Below, piece after piece: positions 1 through 12,480 of a DNA stretch of 64,000 bases. A program made the position numbers and the translations under genes. This stretch comes from Polytrichum commune. Its lineage: Eukaryota > Streptophyta > Polytrichopsida > Polytrichales > Polytrichaceae. The notes under the pieces were generated by a model that worked only from the letters and a program-made list of their open reading frames with translations, did no database searches and had not been told where the DNA came from. Position 1 is the first letter of the stretch. Each line of letters begins with the position of its first letter. The stretch is from contig OX485805.1 in assembly GCA_950295325.1 (NCBI GenBank), positions 33,651,501-33,715,500 on the forward strand, in the 5' to 3' direction.

Positions 1-111
1 GAACGGCCGAAGTTTCACCCGAAGATTGCCGCCACTGTAGATACGCTCCTTGGGGAAATAGTGTGGGAGGTGGTGCAATCCGTAGAGGAGGGGGCAAGAC
101 ACGGCACTTGA
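1..111 (+). CDS. possible C-terminal coding fragment of an upstream gene
   Basis: Frame 1 is open from the first base to a TGA at 109-111 and encodes 36 residues that read like ordinary soluble protein (KFHPKIAATVDTLLGEIVWE), ending in an acidic/basic tail. The GC content is higher than in the AT-rich DNA that follows. I do not recognise the family. The start lies outside the window, so this could be the last exon of a gene reading in from the left, or chance. Only the length, composition and lack of low complexity support it. Confidence 0.3.
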   Translation, partial: ERPKFHPKIAATVDTLLGEIVWEVVQSVEEGARHGT

Positions 112-976
112 GGCAGGCAGGCAGGCAGGCCGGCCGCAACGCAAGATCCAAGTTGCAGCAGGACGAGACCACAGCTTGAACGACAAAGTTGCCACCTGCA
201 GGGATTTTAAGCTAAGTAACGCCTCCTCGAAGACCTCGTCCCACCGGCCGAGCTAGTGTGGCCGGCACTGTGATCAGAGTGGAAGAGGAGTAAGTTAAGT
301 AGTATTCTAAAATTGTATAACTTCCCGCGTAGAATCTGGCGCATTGTTTCATTGTGGCGGTAACCATGTTTTGTCTGTGGGTGTTGTTTGCAATATTGTA
401 TTCATAGTTCCCAGCCATAGTGAAAGTATTATAACCCCATTTCCATGCGCGGGGGTGGCCTGGGCCCAGTTCTCATGCAGCAACTAGAAAACTCATTTGT
501 GGGCATGTTGTGAGGAGGGGTGGGACCAGCCCTCACCTGCTGTGGGTGGTAGAGTGTAGGCTTTGTGTTGTTTGAGCCTGCTACGTGATCCCTCGGATGC
601 TCTTCTCGTCACCTGCTGCCTGCAATCCAATATTCGGGTTCGCCCAGTGTTGGCAACGCAACAAGTAAATCAAGCCCTAGCTTCATGTCAAACTGGCCCA
701 TTCTTGGCGATGCTGGAGACTGGTAAAGTAAATAGTTATACATGGCAGTAAAACAAAGGCGAGAGGAGTTTTCGTGTACAAATGTACGGCCCTCTCATTC
801 TTCCCACATGAAGGCCCTGAAATAGAATGCAGTCCGTAGATTCATTTTGTGGGTTGATTTGACACTATAATTAGGTTCAAAGACTTATAATTAGTCTAGT
901 CAAAGTTATTTGAGATGACTCGGTTACAAACTTACAGTGCTTGTATGTTGGATGGATGAGAAATACACTTGTATTG
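112..976. other. intergenic, no gene seen
   Basis: There is a short (GGCA)n run near 112-132 and otherwise unremarkable sequence. The open frames are short and lack recognisable domains. Confidence 0.5.
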
Positions 977-1591
977 GGGTGCAAGCATGGTAAAGTGGAC
1001 CAAAATAGTGTTATAGTATACTAAAACCATAATTTTCTTGGTCAAAGGCCTAAAACTAGTAGAAAAGTGTTGCTTGAATTGATTTTTTTTTTCATGATGA
1101 CTTCCATTGTTGTGTAAAACCCTCAAATGTAGAATATGAAGTTGAGATCTCTAAAACTTACCATTAAAAGAGACGCTAAAAAACAAATGATTGAATATGG
1201 TTTTGGACGTAGATTTCATGACCTTAAATATTTTAAAGTTGGATTTTGTTCTCCTTGAACTCATTATCAACTTGAGGGCATTATTGCAAAAAATTATAGA
1301 ATATCATCAATTTAATGTAATTTTATCATATTTAAAACATTGTTTGGACATTGTTTCAAAAAAAATTGCCTACTTGCTCCCCACTTGCACCGTCTTCTAA
1401 AATATGTAGACTTTTTTCTTGGAATCATTTTTGTCATCATAAATTGCTTGGCTTTGTAGATCAATATGTTGTTATTTAAGATGTCTATGATTCTTTTCTT
1501 CACAAAATTCAAAGTTAGTGTATAGTTTTGAATCACTTTTCACTTAACACTAGGCAGATCAAGAGTTGTCCACTTTATTGTGCTTGCACCC
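977..1591 (+). mobile_element. MITE, family GGGTGCAAGC, copy 1
   Basis: The left end reads GGGTGCAAGCATGGTAAAGT. The reverse complement of the right end reads GGGTGCAAGCACAATAAAGT, giving a terminal inverted repeat of about 20 bp. The interior is AT-rich and non-coding. The 615-bp length and the three relatives in this window (15340, 41277 and 47944) show a dispersed non-autonomous DNA element. ATTG flanks both ends, but a target duplication is not certain, so I do not assign a superfamily. Confidence 0.75.
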
Positions 1592-4000
1592 ATTGTTAAA
1601 ATTATCTCTTGGTGTAGAGAGCAAATTTGGGTTTGTATCATTCGAACATGTAACACTCGTGCATATGAATTAATATCCCAAGTTGCCATTGATGAAGGTC
1701 AACCATTCCAAAATGTATAGTAAATAGTTTGAATCCATGCCTACTTGACCAATTATACATGTACAATCAAATTATTTTTTAGACCATCCCCACACCGTCT
1801 GCTCAATATGTCACCATTGATGACCGGTGGGTTTGAAACTTTGGAAGGATGATGCCCACACATCCTCACCGTTCCAAAGCTCCAAAATGCATAGTAGATC
1901 ATATGGTGTTATAATGGTTGGTTGGGATGTTCTGTAGTTGTAGCAAAGTAGGAAGTCGACTCAAGGTAATTGTGATGAACATGGTTTATTCACAATTGCA
2001 TGTGTTACTCTCATGGTTGTTGTGATTGCTGGCACTGGTGCTGCAAATTGGATGAGCACAGCTCGGTAAGAATGCGATAGTGAAGTTTGGCTTGACGAGA
2101 AATCAAGTGGGATTTGTGGGAGTAAGCCCACTTTTGGGTTTTGAGTTTGAACTTAAAAAACAATAATTACTAGGCACATGAGCAAGCGAAGAGTTGGAAT
2201 TAAGATAGAGGACTTGGCCCACAAGCGGAGTGGATATTATAACTTGTCTAAACTTGTCTACAATGTATTTAGAAAGCCCACAAACAGTGGAGGAACATAG
2301 TAATAAAGTAGTGCATTAAAAAACTAGTCTATTATAAACCTCCCAAGGCTGCTGCGGCTGCATTCCTCGAAGATCCCCTCACAACACCAAACAAGTATAA
2401 GTTATATATGTTGCTCTCCCTTTAGTACCTACACATTGCTCTCCCCCTCCTGATCAAGTCCGTCACCCGATTGCGACTCCCCATTTTTTACACTTTCTTT
2501 TTTGTTTGTGAATGCTTATGCCAGCCTGGACACCAAGTACAAGTTTGTTCACTTTTTTTTTTTCTCTTTCTGTCCACAAATGATAACTCATTGGACCACA
2601 GTACCTCCATCAACCTAGAGTAAAATGATGTGTAAGGTATGTGTAGGCCTTACGTGGTTGCTCTTCTTAAATGGACACCTCTATTTGAGTGGTTGGTATA
2701 TGGCAAGTGTTGTAGTTGTGACTGGCATCAAAAAGATACGTGTTACGATGAGGTTGGACTATGACATGTTCAAAATACGTTAATTGTTATGGGTTCTATA
2801 ATTAACATAATTGGAAAGATACATGATCCCTTGAAGAGAAAGAAAGTCTTGAATATTATTTCTTATGAGTTTTGCATTTCAACTTCGGTTTTGAAACTTG
2901 TAATGACAATCTTTATGATTTGCAATTGTCAAATGGATTAGGCGATTCTCGGTCTTATCTAACATCCAAATCATATGTGAAGTTGGAAGTTTCCACAATA
3001 AGGCCATGTATGTTACGTTAACCATTAATAGTAAAAAAAAGATCCCAAAGAATACCGTTCCATGCAATGCTTTGTTATTCAACATGCCCAATATGGACGA
3101 CCTCATAGATTGATCACACTAAATCAAATTTCTAAGCACGTTATTCTTCAAGACCATCAATAACAAAAAACATGGGTCTTTATATATATTCAAACAACAC
3201 AGTTCTAAAATCAACAAAAGCATAGTCCAAAAAAGGTGTCAATTTCACAGATGTGTTATCTCAAACCGTGTTGTTTGGATCCATGTTGTCAACCAACATA
3301 AATATATAAATATATAAATATATAAATATATATATGTTCAACTACAAACAAATAAAGCTCTATGGGTAACAAACACCCGATCCCTTCTCCTAAACCTCCC
3401 CTTCCCTGCATGCAATATAGACAACCTAGAACCTACACTTTTACGCTCTAGTGCTTACGAACACACCACTGGAGGAGGCTGGAGCCCGTCTCATGTTGTT
3501 GCGACGGAATCTCGGTCCGCTGGCACGACACCACACTAGTTGTAGTTGTTGTGGTTGTGGTTGTAGTATTAAGTTTTGGTTTGGGTGGCTCCAGGAGGCG
3601 AGTGCTCCTTAGCTTTGACGTGTACAGACACACCTAACAAGAAGCTAGCTAGTGCGTCTAATAACGGACATGTGATTCCTAAACTCGCACTGTCCAGAGG
3701 GTAGTGTGGCCCTAGCTACGACTAGCTGCTACGTCTCTGCCGTGCCCTGCCGTGCCCTCCCTCCCTCCCTTCCCAATTTTGTCCTACGTATAAGACGCGA
3801 GACTGGGAATATTAGGTGGGTCGCTGGGTGTCGCCACGTTGGTGATGGGTGATGGAAGGAGGGAGTCACGGGAGATGGAGTGCCGGAATCATCACTAACT
3901 GAGGTTCTTGGTGCTGCTACTGCAGCAGAGCAGAGAGCTTGCGTGAGCCTGGGGTTGCGGAAGCTCAATATGGCCAGGGCCTGAAGCATGCAAGAGCAGA
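1592..4000. other. intergenic with dispersed-repeat fragment
   Basis: No coding region is supported. 2640-3090 belongs to a diverged repeat family shared with about 11930-12090, 23010-23330 and 39570-39760. It is recognised by a segment close to CTCTTCTTAAATGGACACCT followed by TTTGAGTGGT. An (ATAAATAT)n stretch lies at 3298-3336. From about 3400 the base composition rises toward the AHL gene. Confidence 0.5.
2640..3090. repeat. dispersed repeat family with GGACACCT core
   Basis: This segment shares the core TCTTCTTAAATGGACACCTC and a downstream TTGAAGAGAAA...TCTT block with 23010-23330. Shorter matches lie near 11930, 24830 and 39575. There is no coding potential and no clear termini. It is probably a fragment of an old transposable element. 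Confidence 0.45.
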
Positions 4001-4017
4001 GTAGTGGCAACAGAGCT

Positions 4018-4064
4018 GGGCTGGGTTGGGTTGGGTTGGGTTGGGAGGGGAGCTGGGTTGGGGA
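4018..4064 (+). promoter_or_regulatory. G-quadruplex-prone (GGGTT)n tract upstream of AHL
   Basis: The tract is a run of GGGTT units followed by GGGAGGGG and GGGTTGGGG, with more than four G3 tracts separated by 1-5 bases. It lies about 1.1 kb upstream of the AHL start codon on the coding strand. Folding and regulatory function are inference. Confidence 0.4.
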
Positions 4065-4199
4065 CGCTGGATGATCACTAGTAGCTAGGGAGAACATCAT
4101 CATCATAATACATAATCCACTTTCGCACGCGCGCAGACACAGGGCCCAACTTCCGGCAGGGCCGCCGGCCGCTCTGCAGCTTCCCGCGCACACGTGCGT

Positions 4200-4415
4200 G
4201 CGTTGGTGGAGCAAGGCCAGGCAAGGGGAGAGGCCAGGCAAGGGGAGGGGAGAGGCCAGGCAAGGGAAGGGAAGGGAAGGGAAGGGAGCTGGTGGGGGGT
4301 AAGACTAAAGACTAAAGACACGCCGCTCCCTCGCATGTTGGGAGGAGGTGGAAGCAGAAGAGGAGAAGGAGAAGAAGAAGAAGCAGAAGAAGAAGAAGAA
4401 GAAGAAGCAGCAGTA
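4200..4415 (+). repeat. purine-rich tandem repeats in the AHL 5' region
   Basis: About three copies of a GAGGCCAGGCAAGGGGA-like unit are followed by (AAGGG)n and then a (GAA)n microsatellite at 4351-4413. The + strand stays strongly purine-biased to about 5300, giving spurious Lys/Glu-rich reading frames. GA-rich tracts are common in plant 5' UTRs and core promoters, so this probably marks promoter/leader sequence of the AHL gene. Confidence 0.6.
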
Positions 4416-5142
4416 AGTGCCTTCACTCATCGGGCCGGGACTTGCAGCGGAGTCGGATGAGTCTAGCGGGTGCTAAACACTCCACTCCACTCCATTCCAC
4501 TCCGGACTCAAGCCACTAGATTAGCTTAGATCAGTTCTTGGAAGTAGGAGTTCTCCTCGCCCTTGTGGGGAGGGGGAGTCAAAGCACTCGGGGAGGGTAA
4601 AGACCCAAGACTGAAGGTAGATTAGATCATTTGTGGGGGAGGAGCAGTGAGTCATCGGAAGAGAGTATAGCCCTGGGGGGAGGAGTGGGGTAAAGAGCCA
4701 GGCTGCCTGACTACTCGAGATAGAGTAGATCACTTGTTGGGAGGAGGAATCAGAGAAGGAGCAAGGAAAGAGAATAAGGCCCCGCGGGGCAAAGACTGAA
4801 GAACGATTAGATCATTAGTTGTGCGAAGAAGGGGGTGATCATCAGAGAAGAGGAGGAGACTGAATAGCTTTGGCTTTCGAGAGCAAAGATATATTAGAGG
4901 ATGAGGCAGGAGCGGTGACCCGGGTATCACTGAACAGGATTTGGAGCAAGAGTTCGTTGGGTGATTTTGGTGTCTGGGAGAAGGAGGTCTGGAAGAATGT
5001 GGATGAAGGAAACGGAGGTGGGTTAGGATTGAGCTGCTGCATCGAGGGAGGATAGGTTAGGATAGGATAGGGTGGGGTGAGGAGGGAAGCCGCGATTGCG
5101 ATTGCGATTGCGAGGGAGGAGGGAAGGGGAGGGTATGTGTGC

Positions 5143-5988
5143 ATGGCTGGGGTGGAAGAAGTGGGAGCTCGGCCCTCGGGCGCCACTTCTGACGAAGAGC
5201 AGAGTGGGATCAGCGAGCGGGCACGGAAGCGAGGGAAGCAACCGGGAAGGCCCGGGAGCGGGGGGGCACCGGGCGAGGGCAGCCGCAAGCCGCGAGGGCG
5301 GCCACCGGGATCAAAGAACAAGCCGAAGCCGCCCATCATCATAACCCGCGAGAATGGCAATGCGATGCGCCCTCATGTGCTCGAGGTCGCGGGCGGGTGC
5401 GACGTGGGCGAGTCGGTCGCCTCGTTCGCGCGACGGCGGCAGAGGGGAGTGTGCGTGATGGGTGCGAGCGGGACGGTGTCCAACGTCACCCTGCGGCAGC
5501 CCACCACACCGGGTGCGACCGTCACGTTCCATGGCCGATTTGAGATCATCTCGCTCTCGGGCGCATTTCTGCCCCCTCCCGCACCCGCTCCCACTACGGG
5601 GTTGACCGTCTCCCTTGCGGGGACGGCTGGGCAAGTGCTGGGCGGGAGCGTGGTGGGGACATTGCTGGCCGCAGGGCCTGTGTTGGTGATTGCGGCCTCG
5701 TTCGTGGGCGCGACGTATGAGAGGTTGCCGCTGGATGATAATGATCAAGGGTTAACCATTGGGGGTGGGAGCTCGCAACCCACCCCGCTGGCTCTCCAGG
5801 CAGCCGAGCTTTACCCGCCTGCGTTGCAATCCCTATACACCCTCCCCATGCAGACCAACCTTGGAAACCAACAGCAGCAGCAGCAATTGGCGCAGGATGT
5901 GCTATTAAGCCAACATTGGGCGAGTGCTGGTGGAGGCAGCCACTCGCATGCTCACCCGCATAGTCATCAACGGCCGGGCCCCTACTAA
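5143..5988 (+). CDS. AHL: AT-hook motif nuclear-localized (AHL) protein, intronless clade A
   Basis: This encodes a 281-residue DNA-binding protein of the plant AHL family. These proteins bind AT-rich matrix-attachment DNA through an AT-hook, form trimers through the PPC (DUF296) domain and act in the nucleus as chromatin regulators. The type-I AT-hook is at residues 51-64 (core [10 protein letters not shown]). The PPC domain spans about 79-196, with LRQP at 117-120 and the diagnostic [11 protein letters not shown] at 130-140. These features, with the lack of introns, mark clade A. The N-terminus is acidic then basic. The C-terminus has a Gln run and a His-rich tail ([10 protein letters not shown]). 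I chose the ATG at 5143 as the first in-frame ATG; the frame upstream to 5077 has none. The PPC loop after GAFLPP is Pro/Ala-rich. No neighbouring gene suggests a pathway. The frame is intact and confidence is high. Confidence 0.94.
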   Translation: MAGVEEVGARPSGATSDEEQSGISERARKRGKQPGRPGSGGAPGEGSRKPRGRPPGSKNKPKPPIIITRENGNAMRPHVLEVAGGCDVGESVASFARRRQRGVCVMGASGTVSNVTLRQPTTPGATVTFHGRFEIISLSGAFLPPPAPAPTTGLTVSLAGTAGQVLGGSVVGTLLAAGPVLVIAASFVGATYERLPLDDNDQGLTIGGGSSQPTPLALQAAELYPPALQSLYTLPMQTNLGNQQQQQQLAQDVLLSQHWASAGGGSHSHAHPHSHQRPGPY

Positions 5989-6407
5989 TCAAAGGAAGCA
6001 GCAGCAGCAGCTATATCCGCTTCAACAATCAATTGGCCGATGATGACGATGATGTTTATGATGATGAAAGCCTTAATGATGCTTGTTGCCTACTCTCCCA
6101 GCCAGCATTTCCTGATGATGATCCCTTGCCACTCGGCCTTCGCTGGAAGCTCACAGCAGCCTCATCCTGATGCCTGCCTGTGACCTTCCAAGAGCTGATC
6201 AGAGAAACAAAAAAAAAAATCATATTGCGTATGGGAGCTTGCGCCGTGTATATGATGATGATACAAGACCAATCCTTCCCGCAGGTGCTTATTCTGGCTG
6301 TCGAGATTCGATCGTTGCTTATCCTTCACCGACTGCCCTATGCGCATGAATTTCAAGGAGTTTCTTCACCGAACGTCTGGCGGTAGCACATGATACTTCC
6401 TTTTAGC

Positions 6408-6413
6408 AATAAA
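6408..6413 (+). terminator. AATAAA polyadenylation signal for AHL
   Basis: A canonical AATAAA lies about 420 bases after the AHL stop, following a GAT-repeat-rich 3' UTR (6030-6120). The distance is reasonable for a plant 3' UTR, but the true cleavage site is unknown. Confidence 0.45.
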
Positions 6414-6429
6414 GCAGAGTTAGTTAGAA

Positions 6430-9400
6430 GCATTTTGCGCGTGGAGGGAGGCTCATGTGAATTTGCGTCGGTGGACTCCATGTCGATATGTTCAAATGCA
6501 AGACGTGAGCTACTTCCTTAGCTTAGAGTTCTAGGTCACATCTTTACTCCAGCAATTTTTGCTAGTCAATTTAGGCAAGGTTGTCCTCTTGCCTTTTCTG
6601 AGCAGTAAAAGGACATATTCAGACGCAAAGTTACGCTGCTCCTCAAACATTTGGCACTGGAGGTATGAGCACAATGTAACCCATTTTCTTGCTACCCTCC
6701 TGCACCTGTCTCTCTCTCTGGTGTCTCCACTTCCACAATTAATGTCATTTTGTCATCAATTTGGAGGCATGTAGTCTATAGTTATAATCCATTACTGCCC
6801 AGCATTCGGGACGACTTACACCGGTCCACCTCTAGCGAAGGTGGGAGTAGTCCACTTTTTTCCTACCCTCCCGGTGTCATTAATGAGCTCCAGAATTCTC
6901 CTGCATAGGAGTTACTGGAAATTTGTTAGAATTAGTAAGTGCACTTGTTCGCATTGTCGAGCCTTTGATGATGACTTCGTTGTTCTTTTCTCACGTTGTC
7001 TTTCTTTTCTGATGACTCCTGTAATTTTTGTGTCCGCAACTTTCAAAGTTTGGCAGACCAGTTATGTAGGTTTCGGTCCGGAGAGAACGAGCAAGTTTAT
7101 TATTGCATTGCAAAGATGTTAATATGATAAAATTCTCAGGTCTCAAAAGTAGGATGAATTGATGAACACTTTCGTTCTGATCAAGTGTTGATATTAGTTT
7201 CAGTTCTTGTTGAGGAGCCTGCACGGCGAGGTATAGCTATGTAGTCATCAGTGAGCTTGTATACTTCACTCGGGGAAGCAATTTGATGCGCTCCTTGAAA
7301 GAGGAAATAATTCTCAAGTAGGCTTATTTATTCCAGTGCCGCTGAGTTTGGTCGTTGGATGGCATCTGTAAGGATGGTCAATGCACTGCTGACTCGTGAC
7401 TACGGATTTCTTTACACTAATTTGTATCGCTCCCTTATTTGGCTCTGCGATGCAAATCCCATAGAAAAAGACTGTTCGATGTCTCTCACCGCTGGGATTG
7501 CCTTCGGCAGCTGAAGGAACGGCAGGTCCAAGTTAGACAATGAGAGGTTGCATTAACTTGGCTGCTCGTGCCTGTCATCTCATTGACAGAAGAGCATGGT
7601 GATATCACGTATGTGCGAATGACTGGTAATTTGTGAAGTCATGCACTCCGGCTAAGAGTGTAGGTAATGGTTCTTTCAGATTCATGCAGAAATTGAAGTA
7701 CGTGATGAAATAATATCGTTGAACTAGAGTGAAACTGTTAACCGTGCGCTGCTTGCAGCTGTGTGCTTTCCGTAGCTCTGCAGAAACCAAGATTGCAACG
7801 AATTCACATCCTCGGAATATTGGGGGTTGCAGAATCCGTTACGTCCTTTTGTGGCATAGAGAATTACTAAGTAGCCCAGACTTATTAATCAATATAATCA
7901 CCATCATGTAGGTTCACTTCAACTTCTTCGAATGATTAGGAAGCGATTCGAAGCACACACAAGAATCGCTACGGAGGCAGAAGAATCACAGAAGGTTTGG
8001 GTTCCAACATCCAGCTGAAGTGCACGAGGGGTGAAGATGTATGCAATTATGCTAGGACCAATGTCTGGAGTTTGATGTGAAAATCCACATCTTGGGCAAG
8101 GAACTTGGCGGTATGCCCAAGAGTGCATTCTTGCTCACTTGCGTGAGGATGTGTGGGAAGGAGGGAAGTTGGGCTTCAACCCTCGAACAAACGACGTTGA
8201 CGTTGCGGAGACTCCAGTTTCTAGCTAGGTAGTCACTCTCCAGAACGCATCTTACTGTCGTTGGAACTACGGCATCATCCGGGTGAAAACCAAGCCACAC
8301 CAAACCAAAACCAAGCAAATCTCTGCCTGCTAGCTAGGATTGTCCACAAGCGGTCCCGCCAGGCCAGACTGATCGGAGCAGAGAGAGGTGGTGATTGAGT
8401 GTGGCAGAGCGCAGATGTGATTCGTTCCAGTACAGTGGGGCTGCTATGCTACGCCTTGCCTTGCCATGGCATCGCAGTATTGGTGGGCAGAGATCAGTTC
8501 CCGACCAGTCCTTTGACCCCCAAGCTCTTGACCTTCCAAAGAGTTTGTCAGATCCCACCAGTTAGTTATGCCGTTTCGTCTTATCTCTTACCTTAAGTCA
8601 GGAAAATGCCTCCCCTACCCCTCCTTTGAACCTTTCCCTTCTTCAGGCGTTGCCTCCCTCTGCTGTCTGTCTCCTATTTCACCGTGACTTGAGGGAGCTC
8701 CCATGCTTCCCAACAGATGTTGTATTAGTTTTCTAAGGCTTTCGGGGGCGTTATGCTATATCGTGCAAGCTTGTGAGCATGTAATAGCACCCACAACTCT
8801 ACCTCTTTTTTGATAATATTCTACCTTGGCCCCACAGACTGAAGAAATGCCGGCACTTTTTGGGTTTTACCATAAGCTTCATACTTTAGTTCGACGGTTC
8901 AGACAAACCCAGTACGGCTTCGCATCCGTTTACTATTTTCCTCGCTTGGCTGGTGTGTACCGAGAGCGATCCGTCCCACCAAGCTTGCCAGCTTTTACTT
9001 TCATTACATATTCCCTCATATTATCATCAACAGCCACGACAGAGTAGCATCCAAACAGGCAGATGCTCCAAGAACTTAACTTCATGAAGGGCAGGTTGCT
9101 TAACTCCCTTAGTATATATACCAGCAATCAATCAAGCAAAGTGACGATATTGTTCATGTTTTGATCACTTAAACCTCCACTTTCAGATAGGGTTAGATAA
9201 GTAGTTGCCGGTTGACTAGAATGTTTAGTTGCAAAGGCAAGGTCAGTGTTTTGTGGATACTCGTAATGATGACGCGGTGCCAGCATTCCTATTCATATGA
9301 GCTGTTCCATGATAATTATGAGTTCGTAGTATTATTATTGCTGTATTGAGTGCAAGGGAATAAACAATTGTGGGGAAATTGTCAGCTTGTTAGTTCTTAC

Positions 9401-12257
9401 TAAAGAATGCCTCTAGCTTCCACTATTCAACCTGTGATAAGACACCGCAGGCAGGCGCTCCTGATTTGGAGATTTACATTTACTGGCCGACTCCTTTAAT
9501 AGGAGCTGGTTTCGTGTTGTGGCGGAATCTTGTGGTAAATCGAGCGTAGGCTTGCCTAGTGCTCATCGTGTGGGAATGGACTTGAGAACCCTGATTAGTA
9601 ATCCGTTGCTTCTGTCCAGCCTTGCTCATTATAAAAATCATTCTTTGTGGTTTTAGGTCTATCCAGGTTGATATAGACTTGTAAATATAATGGTGGCATG
9701 ACTAGTAAACTTAGCTTAGTCGACATGCAGGAGTGATGGCGGCTGGCTAAGATTAGCCGCGCCCTCCAAGTCTTCCACAATGCAGGAGGCAGTATCCCCT
9801 CCAATTATAACAATACTCGGAGGAGTAACGTTACAGACACTTGGGTATTTCTAAATTGACCAAGTCACGAGTAAATGGTGTATCACCCTCACTGTCAAAA
9901 TGTCCCACCCCTTGCAAATACTGCTTGCTGGGACAGACTATGGGGCGTCGATGCCAAATTACATCCTTATTTATAAAATTCAACAAATTGGCGATTCCAT
10001 GCCAGCACCACACTCAGTTGGTATTTGAGAGGAGATCAGATACTGAAGGATTTTTTGGCTTAGAATTTTCATCAGATTAGCAACCAGCCGAGGCTTCCCT
10101 TCTCACCAGTAAGTCTGCTTTGTGCAGATTTTCCGTGTTGTGAATATTCAGATGTAATTATTTGTATCTCAGCTTCTCTATCAATTACTTTATATCGTTG
10201 TCAGGTAGTGCTGTAGACGAAGGCCCAGATATATTATTATAGAATTCTCTGCCACATAATATGCCTACAACCCACAGCTAGCTTTTCTGAGCCATATGTC
10301 TTTTCTTATGCACCAGCACAGAACTGCAGTTAGCTGTAATTTAATACAAGACAGGGATATTGATGTGGATGCCATCCCCATGATCAGACCTGTGAAGGTA
10401 TCCAACATCTGTTCTGAGCCAGCACTAGCTGATTGCGGTTAGACCTGAGTCGGTAAAAGTAGCTGGTGGATATGCGTTACATATTGACGCTAGGCTGGCG
10501 TTTTAAACGTTTTCTGTTAATTATATATATACTGTATTTATTTATTTATTTATAATGTAGACGTCGAGTGCCAAGTCATACAATCGCGTAGGACAAACTA
10601 ACTCTTTCTGAGTGGAGAAACCGAATATAGGGCTAGAGTTTGTGAGTTTATACCAGGCTTGCGTGGCAATCTACATGGGTGAAATGTCCACTCAAACGAG
10701 GTAGAGGGCCCTGCTATTACCAGCTAATTTCACAAATGAATGAAACTCAACTTCATGAACCAGATTCATCACCCTTCATTACCTATGCATCATCAAAATA
10801 AGTAACAAGTCTAGACTGAGTGACAAATAAACTGGGTTTAGACTTACAATGAGCTTGACTGCAACAAGCTGCCCTTCTCTGCACTGCACTTTAAAATCGT
10901 ATAAACTGAAAATTTCCCTAGGTGGAATCTTTATTTACTGATGCTGGAGCTCAGACTTAGCAATCACCAGCACCCACAGATCAAGGGAGAGAAGAGGAGA
11001 GATCAGGGGATCCAGCAAGGTAACTTTTGGATCCCAAGATTTTGGGTGGTGGAAAATGCAGATTAGCACCAGCAGTGAGGTCAAAAGGGTAAGCACTACA
11101 TCACAATAGTACAGTCAGGAGCAAAGTGAGGCCTCAGATATATTAAACTATGCCCCACCCTCGAAAACTTGTTCCAAAAGGTATGTGCGAAGTCAACAAT
11201 TTTATAGTTTACAGTAACCTAGGAGAGCTGCAGACATATTAAAGTAAGAGGAGCTCTAATCACACAGCATAAACAAGTAGCGTGTTGCCGTACACTACTG
11301 AAGAAACAGGTGTATAGAATATAGAAAGTAAAATTGGGGGCATTATTTAAGTTGGATTTGACGTTTCCTGATTCATGACACCACTGTATTCATGATTCAA
11401 GTAGGCATCTGAATGGTCGACAGTAAATTACCGTAAGTACACTAATCAGTATTGATCTCTAACCTCAGTGCCAGGCCTGATACAACTTCAGGTAATCTGC
11501 AACAAGGGACCTGTAAGTAATAAGACCAGCTTGCAGTACCAAGAATTAGTTATGGAATTTGTAAAGAGCGACACATAATGACTGCAAGGGTAGTCTTCAC
11601 TAAGTCACTAAAGACTCTCTATGAAGTATAACATATAAAAAGAATGGATGGTAGATATTTTTTACTAGCCCGCATACTTGAGCAGAGGAGATATCAAACA
11701 ATGAGACTACTTAGCAGGGGGGGAACCACCACTGACTTTGGGGGCTTAAGATCCATGGCAACCCTGTTAGAGGTTCAGTTGAAACCCGCCCCCTATATAT
11801 AGTTTATGGCTGACTCTTCACATCTTAATCTCATCATACTACTACTTCGGGTTCTTTGAAACTCATGCCAAGCTCAAATTTGCTAAGGAAGGACATTTCC
11901 AAGCCATAAAGGTTCCCAATATTAAGGGCTATGATCCTTGTGTGGTCACACTTCTTACTTGAACACCTATATATGTTTGATATATGGCTAGTCTTGTAGT
12001 TAAGATCGGACACCAAGAAGACACATGTCATGGTGACATTGGATAAAACATAGACATCATTATACACAGACCATACAAAGTATGTAGCTAGGTTCAATAG
12101 TATATACCATTGGGATCATGGTTAATATGATCAATTTAGACTTCCTATATCTTTTGCATCCCAACATACTACTTTGAAATTCTCTAGTGCTTGTTCCACA
12201 CACTAGTAGAACCGTGTCATGTTGGTCGTTTCGTGTTGGTTTGTCGTGTCATGAAAC
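6430..12257. other. intergenic, no supported gene
   Basis: 5.8 kb of moderately AT-rich DNA. The open frames are under 100 codons with no recognisable domain or codon bias. Microsatellites are minor. Around 11930-12090 there is a fragment of the GGACACCT-type dispersed repeat. Confidence 0.5.
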
Positions 12258-12480
12258 TACAATGTTTATGGTATTTAGTGTCACTTACTATTGGATGTTG
12301 CATTGTGCTATAGCGTTTTACTATAGATCTCATTTTTTTTACCAACAAAGATCGAATCGGTTGTTTGGACATTATAGAACTTTAACACCTTTACTTGGTA
12401 GAACTTCACACCAACAATAAAATGTTATAGAAATGCGTAGCTCCAAAGAGTAAGTGGCACTAAACACCATAAATGGTGTA
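12258..12480. mobile_element. short MITE-like inverted-repeat element
   Basis: The ends form a long inverted repeat. The left arm has TTTATGGTATTTAGTGTCAC and the right arm, reverse complemented, has TTTATGGTGTTTAGTGCCAC, both starting near TACA. The interior (TTGTTTGGACATTATAGAAC) recurs in diverged form near 14280, 18360 and 49180, so this is a dispersed family. Length is 223 bp with no coding capacity. The target duplication is not clear. Confidence 0.6.

Noticed and set aside
3729-5360. Pro/Ser-rich minus-strand and Glu/Lys-rich plus-strand frames around the AHL gene
   Set aside because: Artefacts of the purine-biased strand and of the GC-rich AHL coding sequence read in other frames.
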